36,841 nucleotides of DNA from CAKZRD01 sp964549155 (GCA_964549155.1 CAZJUG010000005.1:1-36841), one strand, 5' to 3'; positions 22,342-31,215 are shown, counted from the first letter of the stretch. Notes: generated by a model not told the origin, from the letters alone. Made by a program: numbers and translations.

Positions 22342-23138
22342 AAGTAACAAGAAAAGAAGTCAAGTCATTATTAACAAAAAGCAACTTGCCAGAAGCAGAT
22401 TATGTAATCAACCCTTACATCGGTTGTCAACATGGTTGTAGTTATTGCTATGCAGATTTTATGAAAAGATTCACTGGGCATAGTGGAGAAAGGTGGGGAG
22501 AATTTATAGATGTTAAAACAAATGGTCCTGAAACTATCAAAAGAGTCAAGCCAGGCTCTACAATCGTTATAGGTTCTGTAACTGATCCCTATCAACCAAT
22601 AGAAGCTAAGGAACAATTAACTAGAAGAACCCTTCAGCATCTTGTTCTACATCAACCAAGATTAGAAATAATTACAAAGTCTCCTTTAATTTTGAGAGAT
22701 GTTGATTTGTTAAAACAATTTAATAATCTCAAGGTCGGAATGTCTATCGGAATATTGAATGATGAGTATGCTAGAGAACTAGAACCTTATGCTCCCTCCC
22801 CAAGCAATAGGTTAGATGCATTAAGAAAATTACATAAGGAAGGAATTTTTACCTATTTGTTTATGTCTCCCATTCTTCCAGAGTTCTCTGAGATTGGGCC
22901 TTTAATAAAAAAAGCTAAAAGATTTGTAGATGAGATTTATTTTGAAAATTTGAATATAAGGGCAAATAACAGAAAGGCAGTTCTTGAATTTGTAGCTAAA
23001 CATAAACCAGAATTAGTTGAGTTCTATAAGGGATTATCTAAGAATAGAGAATATTGGGATAGAGTAGAAAGTCGGATTGTTGAGAAATGTAAATGTGATG
23101 GAATTAAATATCGTATGTTCTTTCATCACAGAAAATGA
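22338..23138 (+). CDS. SPL-like radical SAM protein (Rv2578c-type)
   Basis: A 266-residue protein with the hallmark NPYIGCQHGCSYCYA (CX3CX2C) of the spore-photoproduct-lyase-like / Rv2578c group, followed by HSGERWGEFIDVK and the VTDPYQPIEAKEQLTR motif. The core continues to an LFMSPILPEFSE segment, and the end reads GIKYRMFFHHRK. True SPL repairs thymine dimers in spores; most relatives have no known substrate but are suspected to act on nucleic acids. It overlaps both neighbours by 4 nt, so it is tightly coupled in the cassette. Confidence 0.87.
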   Translation: MKVTRKEVKSLLTKSNLPEADYVINPYIGCQHGCSYCYADFMKRFTGHSGERWGEFIDVKTNGPETIKRVKPGSTIVIGSVTDPYQPIEAKEQLTRRTLQHLVLHQPRLEIITKSPLILRDVDLLKQFNNLKVGMSIGILNDEYARELEPYAPSPSNRLDALRKLHKEGIFTYLFMSPILPEFSEIGPLIKKAKRFVDEIYFENLNIRANNRKAVLEFVAKHKPELVEFYKGLSKNREYWDRVESRIVEKCKCDGIKYRMFFHHRK

Positions 23139-23596
23139 ATCTAATTGAATTTTTAGCAAAAGCTAAGATTAAAACTTTTGCATCCCAATTTTCTATTCCA
23201 AAAGGAATCTTAACAGGAAATAAAAGATATGAGTATTCTGAAGGAGACTTTGAATATTTGGATTCCTATTTTGGGTATACCAGGGACCAAAGTACAGAAA
23301 CTATAAAGTTTCAAGGAGAGGAAGTTTGGAAAATGCGATCTCAGGGAGGAATGAGTCCCGGATTAGAGAGAGAAGCGAGAAGATGTTTCTCTTTTTTAAA
23401 AAAAGCTTTAAGAAATACCTCCGCCGATTTCCCAGTTAGGGGACCAAGACAATTTAGAAAAGGCCACTTACTCTACCTAAACGAATGGAAGGGGGATCTT
23501 CAGGAATTTGAAGGAGAAGAGAAGATTTTCTGGTTAGAGAAGGTAATTTATTCACGAACATATTCTGGAGGAACAGTCAGAAAACAAGGCCTCTAA
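23135..23596 (+). CDS. DUF5680 domain protein, copy B
   Basis: A 153-residue paralogue of the divergent gene at 20851-21312. The ATG overlaps the SPL-like stop by 4 nt. Domain landmarks are LIEFLAKAKIKTFASQF, EYLDSYFG, EVWKMRSQGGMSP, FPVRGPRQFRKG, LNEWKGDLQEFEGEEKIF and YSGGTVRK. Many DUF5680 proteins elsewhere occur alone or fused to a DNA-binding helix-turn-helix; this one is the bare domain. Two copies around a radical SAM pair suggest a modified-substrate or partner role, but this is inference. Confidence 0.85.
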   Translation: MNLIEFLAKAKIKTFASQFSIPKGILTGNKRYEYSEGDFEYLDSYFGYTRDQSTETIKFQGEEVWKMRSQGGMSPGLEREARRCFSFLKKALRNTSADFPVRGPRQFRKGHLLYLNEWKGDLQEFEGEEKIFWLEKVIYSRTYSGGTVRKQGL

Positions 23597-23721
23597 AAGT
23601 ACACCCATTGTTTCGGACAAACCTTCTGGATGCTCCCTAACCAAAAGAACTAATTTAGACAAAATAGGAAATTTTGTTTGTTCACAGTGTGTGAAACACT
23701 CTAAAATTTTTAGAATTTTGA

Positions 23722-23758
23722 GTGGGATTTTCATCCCACTATAAGTAAGAAATAGGCC
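23722..23758 (-). repeat. Outer copy of the RNase P RNA 3' end with its own GNRA hairpin
   Basis: On the minus strand GGCCTATTTCTTACTT (23758-23743) is an exact 16-nt copy of the RNase P RNA 3' end (23912-23897). Three bases later GTGGGAT-GAAA-ATCCCAC forms a 7-bp hairpin with a GAAA loop. The genuine 3' end is followed two bases later by an analogous hairpin with a different stem. The DNA from 23759 to 23874 between them holds more inverted repeats (for example CTTTTCTTT/AAAGAAAAG) and ACAGAAAGCG, an inverted copy of the nearby RNase P core bases. No protein gene is seen from 23597 to 23896. Confidence 0.8.
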
Positions 23759-23874
23759 ACGAGTTACTTTTCTTTCACAAAGAAAAGTTTCTCTAAATCA
23801 AAAGAAACTTTGTTTAGGGTTTCAAAAATAAGAAATTTTTTAAACTAATTATTAACAGAAAGCGAAATCATTAA

Positions 23875-23894
23875 TCGGGAGTTTACACTCCCGA
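23875..23894 (-). terminator. GNRA-capped stem-loop after RNase P RNA
   Basis: On the minus strand TCGGGAGT-GTAA-ACTCCCGA is a perfect 8-bp stem with a GTAA loop, two bases after the RNase P RNA 3' end. It may mark processing or termination, or be an extra domain of the RNA. Confidence 0.5.
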
Positions 23895-23896
23895 GC

Positions 23897-24279
23897 AAGT
23901 AAGAAATAGGCCGCTTTCTGTCAGACTTTGTCCGAAGACAAACAGTCTGTGCCAACATCCGACTAAGCCCACGCAAGATTTGTGGTTTCATCAACCAAGG
24001 CATCTGTTTCAGCATTTCTCTTCATCAACATCAGTTGCTTCCCTTGAGAGTTTTTTGACATTACTGCCAATCACTTTTCAAGGCCAACATCATTTAAGAT
24101 GAGAGCTGTGTCATTTCTGTTATGGAGCTCTGCCTTACGACAGTCCTTTTACAAGGATGGTTTCTTTTGATTGCTTCCATTCAAGGAAACAAGATGTGCG
24201 GACCTTCCTCAGAATTCAAGATTGATTTTTACAATCTTTAGGCTATTAACCCTGAATCCCGAAATTGGCTATCTTACTT
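23897..24279 (-). ncRNA. rnpB: RNase P RNA
   Basis: On the minus strand the first conserved region reads GAGGAAGGTCCGCACA (24210-24195) and the last reads ACAGAAAGCGGCC (23921-23909), both hallmarks of the catalytic core. Helix P1 pairs AAGTAAGATAGCC at the 5' end with GGCCTATTTCTTACTT at the 3' end, which fixes the approximate limits (about 383 nt). It cuts the 5' leaders of pre-tRNAs. A TTTTTAAG box at 24303-24310 lies about 27 nt before the 5' end. One of its protein subunits, Rnp4, is encoded 440 bp away. Its 3' end is duplicated downstream. Confidence 0.9.
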
Positions 24280-24372
24280 ACATTTTTTAGAAGGAGTTTG
24301 AGTTTTTAAGGTTGTGGGTTTGGAAAAATTTCTCAATCAAAAGGCTTAAAAAGCCTTCCGAAGTACTAATTT

Positions 24373-24485
<113 letters not shown>

Positions 24486-24500
24486 CTTATTCTCTTAATA

Positions 24501-24683
24501 TTACTGGGTTCTTATCCTATAGCAATTTCCAGAATAATATACTCTTCTTTCCCGAAATGCTCTATGCCATTTAGCATCAGTTTCATCAGAAAATAAACTA
24601 TCTCTAACTTCTTGAGCCGTCATTCCAGTAGATCTTTCCACAACTTGTTCAATTTTTCTCAAGACTTCACTTTTTTCAGGCAT
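24501..24683 (-). CDS. Hypothetical protein, 60 aa
   Basis: The product starts MPEKSEVLRKIEQVVERSTG, is helical and charged in its first half, and ends with Arg/Tyr-rich YYSGNCYRIRTQ. No family recognised. TATATAAAT at about 24705-24713 lies 25 nt before the ATG, which supports expression. It is divergent from the RNase P subunit gene, and its 3' end faces the 5S rRNA 3' end 15 bp away. Confidence 0.55.
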   Translation of the reverse strand: MPEKSEVLRKIEQVVERSTGMTAQEVRDSLFSDETDAKWHRAFRERRVYYSGNCYRIRTQ

Positions 24684-24716
24684 AACTTTTTAATGTTCTA
24701 TTACTATATAAATTTT

Positions 24717-24962
24717 ATGTCCAGTAAACAAAAAACCCTTGAAAAAATTAAAGAACTGATTTCTAAAAAAGAGGTAAGAAGTAACAAAGCTGCGAAGAAA
24801 CTCGCAATGAAGAATAATATTAAACTTGGAAAACTCCGAAGAGAATTCTGTCAAGAGTGTTATGCTCCTTTGGAAAAAGCAAAGAGAAGAGTGAAGAAAG
24901 ATTATCTGAATGTTGAATGTTTGAAATGTGGGAAGAAAGTTAGATGGAAAATTAAAAGTTAA
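24717..24962 (+). CDS. rnp4: RNase P protein component 4 (Rpr2/Rpp21)
   Basis: An 81-residue protein: the N-terminal helices (RSNKAAKKLAMKNNIKLGKL) and zinc ribbon with CQEC and CLKC pairs are the Rpp21/Rpr2 pattern, and the basic tail KKVRWKIKS fits RNA contact. The frame extends upstream, but the ATG at 24717 starts the family-like part and a TTTTTAATG box is about 26 nt before it. It pairs with Rpp29 on the specificity domain of RNase P RNA, whose gene lies just across the 5S gene. Confidence 0.87.
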   Translation: MSSKQKTLEKIKELISKKEVRSNKAAKKLAMKNNIKLGKLRREFCQECYAPLEKAKRRVKKDYLNVECLKCGKKVRWKIKS

Positions 24963-25000
24963 ATCTTCAAAATGCGAATTTTGAACGAATCAAAAAATTC

Positions 25001-25198
25001 TTAGAATTTTTTGAACTTATTAACCAAATCAATATAATCTTCTTGTCCCATAAACATTGCTCTACAACAATATCTGTCTAATCCAACCTCATCCATGACT
25101 TTTCCAGGGTCTTCGCCAGCAGCAACTCTTTCTTTAAACTGCTTCCACAAATGAGCGATTGGCTTTCCACATGAAAAACATCTTATAGGAATTAACAT
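25001..25198 (-). CDS. rpoN: RNA polymerase subunit N (Rpb10 homologue)
   Basis: A 65-residue protein starting MLIPIRCFSCGKPIAHLW, with the zinc site CX2C ... CC (IRCFSCGK and DRYCCRAMF) that defines RpoN/Rpb10, and the LDRYCCR signature. Length is typical. It is an assembly subunit of archaeal RNA polymerase. It is convergent with rnp4 and divergent from the ABC exporter. Confidence 0.96.
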   Translation of the reverse strand: MLIPIRCFSCGKPIAHLWKQFKERVAAGEDPGKVMDEVGLDRYCCRAMFMGQEDYIDLVNKFKKF

Positions 25199-25248
25199 AT
25201 ATTTTGATGTTTCAAAGCATTTTTAAAGCTTTTGTTCTTAAAAAATAC

Positions 25249-25947
25249 ATGAAAAGGGAAATAATCAAACTAGAAAATGTATTCAAAATTTATTCTATGG
25301 GGGAAAGTAAGGTTTATGCCCTTTCAGGTATTGATGTATCTGTGAGGGAAGGAGAGTTTGTTGCCATAATGGGACCTTCGGGTTCAGGGAAAAGTACTAG
25401 TATGAATCTTGTTGGGAGCTTGGACACTCCAACACGAGGGAGTATATTCCTAGATGAACACAATATTTCCCATCTACATGAATCAGATTTAGCACAAATA
25501 AGGGGAATAAAGATAGGTTTTATTTTTCAGAGTTTTAATTTGATTAATACATTAACCGCCAAAGAAAATATTGTTCTACCTATGGTTTTCCAAGGAAAAT
25601 CTAAGGAAGAACAAGAAGAAAAAGCAAAAGAGCTTTTAGAATTAGTAGAACTTGCTGATAGAGCAGACCACTATCCAAACGAACTTTCTGGTGGACAAAG
25701 ACAAAGAGTTGCAATTGCAAGAGCTTTAGCAAATGACCCGGAGGTTATTCTTGCCGACGAACCAACAGGAAATCTGGACTCTAAAACTGGGGGGAAAGTT
25801 TTAGATTTTTTACAAAAATTACACAAACAAGGAAAAACAATTGTTATGGTTACACACGACCAAAATCTCGCTCAAAAATATGCTCAAAGAGTTTATTGGT
25901 TAAAAGACGGAAAAGTTGAAAAAGTTACAAATGGAAAGAAAAAATGA
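25249..25947 (+). CDS. ABC transporter ATP-binding protein, MacB/LolD type
   Basis: A 232-residue ATPase: Walker A GPSGSGKST, Q-loop FQSFNLI, signature LSGGQRQRVA, Walker B VILADEPTG and the H-loop VTHD are all present, with the MacB/LolD-type YALSGIDVSV start. The ATG at 25249 is preferred to an upstream start because TTTTAAAG at about 25220-25227 lies 26 nt before it. It overlaps the first permease by 4 nt. The system probably exports peptides or moves lipoprotein-like substrates; substrate unknown. Confidence 0.93.
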   Translation: MKREIIKLENVFKIYSMGESKVYALSGIDVSVREGEFVAIMGPSGSGKSTSMNLVGSLDTPTRGSIFLDEHNISHLHESDLAQIRGIKIGFIFQSFNLINTLTAKENIVLPMVFQGKSKEEQEEKAKELLELVELADRADHYPNELSGGQRQRVAIARALANDPEVILADEPTGNLDSKTGGKVLDFLQKLHKQGKTIVMVTHDQNLAQKYAQRVYWLKDGKVEKVTNGKKK

Positions 25948-27164
25948 CATCAATAAAAGATTATTTTGTTTTAGCAATAAAAAACCTCAGACACAGAGGA
26001 ATTAGAAGTTGGTTAACTCTTTTAGGAATTGTTATCGGTGTTGCTGTCGTAGTTTCTTTAGTTTTTTTGGGGAATGGATTGAAACTTGCAGTGATGAATC
26101 AATTCGGGATGAGTTCTACAGAAATAATTTCTGTTCAAGCTGGGGGACTAAACTCCTACGGACCTCCTGGAAGCGGAGTTACAAATCCATTAACGATTGA
26201 AGATTTAGAAGAAATTGAGAGACTTTCTTCTGTAAAAAAAGCTATCAGAAGAAATATTGGATATTTAGAAATCGAGTTTCAAGGAATAACTGCGATAGGT
26301 TATGTTACAAATGTTCCATTAGAAGAGAGAAGATTCATTTATGAAATTGCAAATTTAGAAATGGAAATAGGAAGGTTCTTTGATGGAGGAGATTCTAAGA
26401 AAGTGGTTTTGGGATACAATTTTTTAGTAGGAAAGTCTGGGTTGGTTGACAAGAAGATTTCTCCAGGGAATAGAATCTTATTAAATGATGAACAATTTGA
26501 GGTTATAGGAATTACAAAGAAACAAGGAAGTTTCATTACAGATAATGTGGTCTATATGGTTGACGAAGATATGAAATCTCTTTTGGATTATGGAGATGAA
26601 ATTGATATAATCGCAGTTCAACCAGAATCAAAGGAAAAAATGGACCAAGCAGTTCTTGACATTGAAAAAGCCTTGAGAAGAACTAGGAATATCAAGGTTG
26701 GAGAAGAAGACTTCGAAGTTTCAACTCCTGAGGCAAGTTTGGCGATGATAAATGATATCATAACTGGTGTACAAATTTTTATCATAATCGTTGCGGGAAT
26801 TTCAATTGTTGTAGGAATCGTCGGGATTGTAAATACTATGACTACTTCCGTTTTAGAAAGAAGAAGAGATGTGGGAATCATGAAAGCAATCGGAGCAAAA
26901 AATAGTCAGATATTTTTACAATTTTTTGTTGAATCTGGAATGCTTGGTCTAACAGGTGGAGTTTTAGGAGTTCTAATCGGAACCTTGATGGGCTGGGGGG
27001 GAATAGTTGCCCTAGGAAATTTTTTAGCAACGAGTTTAACATTAGAAATTGATTGGTTAGTTATCGGAGGAGTTTTTGTTGGAAGTTTCTTAATTGGAGG
27101 AATTGCAGGTATTGCTCCCGCAATGCAAGCGGCTAGACAAAATCCGGTGGAGGCTTTGAGATGA
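25944..27164 (+). CDS. MacB-like ABC permease, first subunit
   Basis: A 406-residue FtsX/MacB-family permease. It has one N-terminal membrane helix (about residues 22-45), a large outside MacB_PCD domain (about 50-270), and three C-terminal helices starting with IFIIIVAGISIVVGIVGIVN, followed by the conserved RRRDVGIMKAIGAK coupling helix. The coupling helix and final ARQNPVEALR motif are textbook. It is coupled by 4-nt overlap to both the ATPase and the second permease. Confidence 0.93.
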   Translation: MTSIKDYFVLAIKNLRHRGIRSWLTLLGIVIGVAVVVSLVFLGNGLKLAVMNQFGMSSTEIISVQAGGLNSYGPPGSGVTNPLTIEDLEEIERLSSVKKAIRRNIGYLEIEFQGITAIGYVTNVPLEERRFIYEIANLEMEIGRFFDGGDSKKVVLGYNFLVGKSGLVDKKISPGNRILLNDEQFEVIGITKKQGSFITDNVVYMVDEDMKSLLDYGDEIDIIAVQPESKEKMDQAVLDIEKALRRTRNIKVGEEDFEVSTPEASLAMINDIITGVQIFIIIVAGISIVVGIVGIVNTMTTSVLERRRDVGIMKAIGAKNSQIFLQFFVESGMLGLTGGVLGVLIGTLMGWGGIVALGNFLATSLTLEIDWLVIGGVFVGSFLIGGIAGIAPAMQAARQNPVEALR

Positions 27165-28366
27165 TCAATGAGGAAGGCATCAAATATGTTTTAAGAAATT
27201 TGAATAATAGGAAAACAAGAACTTTTCTTACTTCGCTTTCTATATTAATTGGGATAATCACAATTTTCATTTTTATCAGTTTTGGTTTTGGACTCTATAA
27301 TTATATTGAAGAAATGAGTTCTGGTTCTTCAATGGACAAAATAATTATTCAACCGAAGGGAAGCGGTGCCGTTCCTATGGATGATACATTCCAATTAACT
27401 GATGGAGATATAAGGGCCGTTGAAAGAGTCCCTGGAGTTCTATCTGTAAGCGGAGTTTCTTTCAAGGTCGCTGAAATTGTTAGGGGAAGTGAGAGAGTTT
27501 ATACATTTTTGATTGCTTATGACCCTGAAAAACCATTAATTATGGATGTGTTCAATATCGGAATGGAGAAGGGAAGAATGTTACAAAAGGGCGACGACAA
27601 AAAAATTGTTTTAGGATATAACTATTTATTAGAAGACAAGGTACTTTCAAAAAGCTACAGCTTAAACCAAAAGATAAATGTGCAAGGAGAAGATTTGACA
27701 ATTGTCGGATTTTTTGAAGCTGTTGGAAGTCCACAGGATGATGCCCAAGTTTATATTACTAATGACTACTTGAGAGATCTTTATCCTGGAACAGATGGAT
27801 ATGGATGGGTTGTTGCTAAGGTAGACACAGCTAATATAGATTCCATTGTTGAAAAAGTAGAAGATGCGATAAGAAAGGAACGAGACCAAAAAGAAGGAGA
27901 AGAAGATTTCTTTGTTCAAAGTTTTGAAGACTTAATGGATTCTTATTCTGGAGCATTAAATGTTGTGATTGGATTCATTATTTTGATTGCCTTGGTTTCA
28001 GTTATTGTCTCTGCAATAAACACTTCAAATACGATGATAACTTCGGTTTTAGAGAGATATAAAGAAATTGGAGTTATGAAATCCATCGGAGCGAAGAATT
28101 CTGAAATCCTTTGGATTTTCTTATTTGAATCCGCATTAATCGGATTTGTTGCTGGTTTAATTGGTGTTGGAATCGGAGCAGGGCTAAGTTATCTCGGAGG
28201 AGAAATTCTAGCTTCGCTTGGTTGGAGTTTCCTTAAACCCATGTTCTCTGTTTGGTTATTCGTTGGATGTGTTGCATTCGCAACAATAACTGGGGCAGTT
28301 TCAGGAGTTGCACCTGCAATAAGAGCTTCAAGGATTAACCCGGTTGATGCTTTGAGATATGAGTAG
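27161..28366 (+). CDS. MacB-like ABC permease, second subunit
   Basis: A 401-residue paralogue of the preceding permease with the same order: N-terminal helix (about residues 20-45), outer domain, then three membrane helices, the YKEIGVMKSIGAK coupling segment and the ending SRINPVDALRYE. Two different permeases with one ATPase suggest a heterodimeric exporter, unlike the homodimeric MacB of bacteria. The outer domains are clearly diverged, so the pair may bind an asymmetric substrate. It is the last gene of this operon. Confidence 0.92.
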   Translation: MINEEGIKYVLRNLNNRKTRTFLTSLSILIGIITIFIFISFGFGLYNYIEEMSSGSSMDKIIIQPKGSGAVPMDDTFQLTDGDIRAVERVPGVLSVSGVSFKVAEIVRGSERVYTFLIAYDPEKPLIMDVFNIGMEKGRMLQKGDDKKIVLGYNYLLEDKVLSKSYSLNQKINVQGEDLTIVGFFEAVGSPQDDAQVYITNDYLRDLYPGTDGYGWVVAKVDTANIDSIVEKVEDAIRKERDQKEGEEDFFVQSFEDLMDSYSGALNVVIGFIILIALVSVIVSAINTSNTMITSVLERYKEIGVMKSIGAKNSEILWIFLFESALIGFVAGLIGVGIGAGLSYLGGEILASLGWSFLKPMFSVWLFVGCVAFATITGAVSGVAPAIRASRINPVDALRYE

Positions 28367-28371
28367 ATAAG

Positions 28372-28379
28372 GTTAAAAC
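28372..28379 (+). promoter_or_regulatory. TATA box for hsdR
   Basis: GTTAAAAC is centred 26 nt before the HsdR ATG at 28401, in the 34-bp gap after the exporter operon. Confidence 0.5.
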
Positions 28380-28400
28380 CTTAGATTTGTTTGGGAGAAT

Positions 28401-31139
28401 ATGGAAAATCTCAGTGAAAGAGATACTAGGGAGAAGCTAATAGATGGAGCCCTCTATGAAGATGGTTGGAAAGAAGAAGATATTCGGCGAGAAGTCAATT
28501 CTGTAAAATCCGATTTTAAAACTAAACAATACAACTCTAAGAAAGGAGAAGGGAAAGAAGAAGGCAGATTCATAGATTATGTTCTTCTTGCCCTAGATAA
28601 ATCTGTTTTGGCAATTATTGAAGCAAAGAGATTTTCTTTAGATACGGAAAAGGGAAGCATCCAGGCTACAACATACCAAAAAGATATAGAATCTCAAACA
28701 GGAATTTCTGTTCCAGTATTTTTAACTAATGGTAAAAAATGGTATTTAAAAGAAAAAGGATATCCCACAAGAGAAATTTCTGGACCCTTGACACAACAAG
28801 ATTTACAAAGGAGAATGCAACTTTCTAGAGATAGACAATTGCTTTCCAATATAGGGGTCAGTCCAAAAATTTTAGATAGATCGAAGAATGTTGAAATTGT
28901 TAAACAAGTTTTGAATCACTTAGAAAAGGGAAATAGAAATGCTTTGATAAACATGGCTACTGGAACAGGTAAAACAAGAGTTGCAATGGCTTTAGTAGAA
29001 GCTTTGATAAGAGCAAATTATGTTAGAAATGTTTTGTTTGTTGTAGATAGAATTTCCTTAGGGAAACAAGCATTTGGCGCCTTTGATAACTTCTTGCACG
29101 GCGAACCTAGAACCTTATTAAATGAAGAGGGCGATTTCGATATGGACAGAAGACTTTATGTTTCTACCGTTCAGACACTGATGGCAAAGGATGAGAAGAC
29201 CGGACATAAATTTCAGAAGTTTAGCCCGGGATTTTTTGATTTAATAATTTTTGATGAGGCCCATAGATCTTATTACGACCGACAAAATTTAGTTGCTAAA
29301 TACTTTGATGCAATTAGAATAGGTTTGACTGCAACGCCTTCTAAGAGCGAAGAAAAAAATACTTATGATTTGTTTGACTGCCCACGAGGAAATCCGACTG
29401 TAAAGTATGATTATGATGAAGCCGTGCGAGATGGTGTTTTGGTTCCTTACGAAGCTCAGATTGTTTCGACAGAAGTTTTGGAGTTAGGGATTGATGGAAT
29501 GAAGCTAGACAATGAACTTAAAACTGCATTAATTAAACAAGATGAAGATCCAGAACATTTTCAAGTTTCAGGAGCGAGATTTGCTAAATATTTTACAGAT
29601 AGAAAAACCAATGAACTGATTGTTCAAGAGTTTATGAATAGATGTTATAAAACCGAAGATGATAAACCCTGCAAAACTATTTTCTTTTGTTCAAGTGTAA
29701 AACATGCAGAAGAATTGAAGAAAGTCTTCGGTTCCCTCTATCCTAATCTCAGTGAAGATGTTGAAGTGATTGTATCGGATAAACAAAGATATATGGATGA
29801 AGTTGAAAGATTTAAAAAAGATTCAAGTCCAAGAATTGCTCTTTCCGTAGGAGTTTTAGATACCGGAGTAGATATTCCTGAAATTATGAATCTTGTTTTT
29901 GTGACTCCTGTCTTTTCACATATTAGATTCTGGCAAATGCTTGGAAGAGGTACAAGAAGTTTATCTGCTTGCAAGCATAGAGGGTGGTTACCCTTATCAG
30001 ATGGAGTTCATGTAAAAGATGATTTTAGAATTTTAGATTTTAAATTTAGTGATTTCTCGAATGTAAAAGAACATCAAATCGAACCGGCAGACAAATCTAA
30101 AATTTCAGAAGATATGAAAGTCAAGATTTTTAATAAGGAAGTAGAGTTATTGAAGAAAAAGTTATCTAAAGAAGAAAAAGAGATTATTGAAAATAGAATT
30201 ATTATGGATGTAAAGAAGATTAATCCAAATTCTTTTATTGTAAAACCAAAGGCGGAAATAATTAAGAAAGTTGTTTCTAGGAAATTTGATTTGCAAGTTT
30301 ATATTAAAGAGTTACAAAACGATATTGCAAATTTAATGAAATTTACTGAATTTGGCGATGGAAGAGTTCAAACTTTTATTTCTCATTGCGTTGATTTATT
30401 TGGTTATGTTAAAGAAGGAGATATTGAAGCTATCGCAGAAGAGCAGGATTTTTTGCTAGAGAGAATTGAGAATATTTGGAGTTCAAATCTACAAGTTATA
30501 AGAGCGAAACATAAAGAGATTATGAAAATAATGCAACCTGTGTTCTGGAAAGAATTGACTTTTGCAGATATTGAATTTATGATTAGAGAAATTGCTCCTT
30601 TAATGAGATATTATGAATCCGAAAGAAAGAAAATCATTAGAATTGATGCGAAAGATTACACTCGGAATGTAGAAGACTTCAAGATGCAAGTTAAAGAAGA
30701 TCCGAATACCGAATATCTTAAGAACAGTTCATTGTTCAAGAAAATGGTAAAAGAAGGCGTTAGTTGGAAAGAACTTTTTGAAATAGAGAAAAAATTAACC
30801 GAGTTAAATTGTGCTTGGACAATCGATTACATTCAAAATGTAAGGAAAATTGATTTTGTGGTATTTTTGAGGAATATGCTGGACTTGAAGGATTTGCCAG
30901 ACCCACAAGAAATGATAAAGAATGAGTTTGAGAAGATAATTATAGAACGAAATGAAGGATATAATGCCGAACAGATTAGGTTCTTGAGACTTTTAGAGAA
31001 GTTCTTTGCCTTTAACAAGCATCTGACTCCCAAGGATCTCACAACTTATCCGTTAGCAGATGAAAACCCCTTGGATAAGTTTAGTTCTGACCAGCTTAAG
31101 CAGGTGATCAAAGAAGTTGAAGGGATAAGGATACGGTAG
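28401..31139 (+). CDS. hsdR: Type I restriction enzyme R subunit (HsdR, EcoEI-like)
   Basis: A 912-residue protein. The N-terminal nuclease domain carries the PD-(D/E)XK pattern with Asp59 and Glu75-x-Lys77 (RFIDYVLL ... AIIEAKR). The SF2 motor follows: Walker A MATGTGKTR at about 185, DEAH box IIFDEAH at 282-288, TATP at 310, and RecA-like domain 2 with the DTGVDIPEI and MLGRGTRS motifs. The C-terminal region (about 560-912) is helical and would bind HsdM. HsdR cuts DNA that lacks the host methylation. No hsdM gene is in the window; hsdS starts at 36426. Confidence 0.93.
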   Translation: MENLSERDTREKLIDGALYEDGWKEEDIRREVNSVKSDFKTKQYNSKKGEGKEEGRFIDYVLLALDKSVLAIIEAKRFSLDTEKGSIQATTYQKDIESQTGISVPVFLTNGKKWYLKEKGYPTREISGPLTQQDLQRRMQLSRDRQLLSNIGVSPKILDRSKNVEIVKQVLNHLEKGNRNALINMATGTGKTRVAMALVEALIRANYVRNVLFVVDRISLGKQAFGAFDNFLHGEPRTLLNEEGDFDMDRRLYVSTVQTLMAKDEKTGHKFQKFSPGFFDLIIFDEAHRSYYDRQNLVAKYFDAIRIGLTATPSKSEEKNTYDLFDCPRGNPTVKYDYDEAVRDGVLVPYEAQIVSTEVLELGIDGMKLDNELKTALIKQDEDPEHFQVSGARFAKYFTDRKTNELIVQEFMNRCYKTEDDKPCKTIFFCSSVKHAEELKKVFGSLYPNLSEDVEVIVSDKQRYMDEVERFKKDSSPRIALSVGVLDTGVDIPEIMNLVFVTPVFSHIRFWQMLGRGTRSLSACKHRGWLPLSDGVHVKDDFRILDFKFSDFSNVKEHQIEPADKSKISEDMKVKIFNKEVELLKKKLSKEEKEIIENRIIMDVKKINPNSFIVKPKAEIIKKVVSRKFDLQVYIKELQNDIANLMKFTEFGDGRVQTFISHCVDLFGYVKEGDIEAIAEEQDFLLERIENIWSSNLQVIRAKHKEIMKIMQPVFWKELTFADIEFMIREIAPLMRYYESERKKIIRIDAKDYTRNVEDFKMQVKEDPNTEYLKNSSLFKKMVKEGVSWKELFEIEKKLTELNCAWTIDYIQNVRKIDFVVFLRNMLDLKDLPDPQEMIKNEFEKIIIERNEGYNAEQIRFLRLLEKFFAFNKHLTPKDLTTYPLADENPLDKFSSDQLKQVIKEVEGIRIR

Positions 31140-31185
31140 GGTTAGAGTAGGGGTGGTATAAAAGTAAGACTCAAAAAACCAAAAG

Positions 31186-31194
31186 ATTTAAATA
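31186..31194 (+). promoter_or_regulatory. TATA box for the eight-gene island operon
   Basis: ATTTAAATA is centred 26 nt before the ATG at 31216. The genes from 31216 to 36426 overlap or nearly touch, so this may drive all of them. Confidence 0.55.
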
Positions 31195-31215
31195 GTTCTT
31201 CAAACTAAGCTTTTT

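Noticed and set aside
23552..23734. 60-codon minus-strand frame after the cassette
   Set aside because: It covers the end of DUF5680 copy B and a hairpin of the RNase P 3' region; no start signal.
23597..23896. CRISPR array
   Set aside because: Repeats are only two copies, unequal in context, and are ends of an RNA gene; no cas genes in the window.
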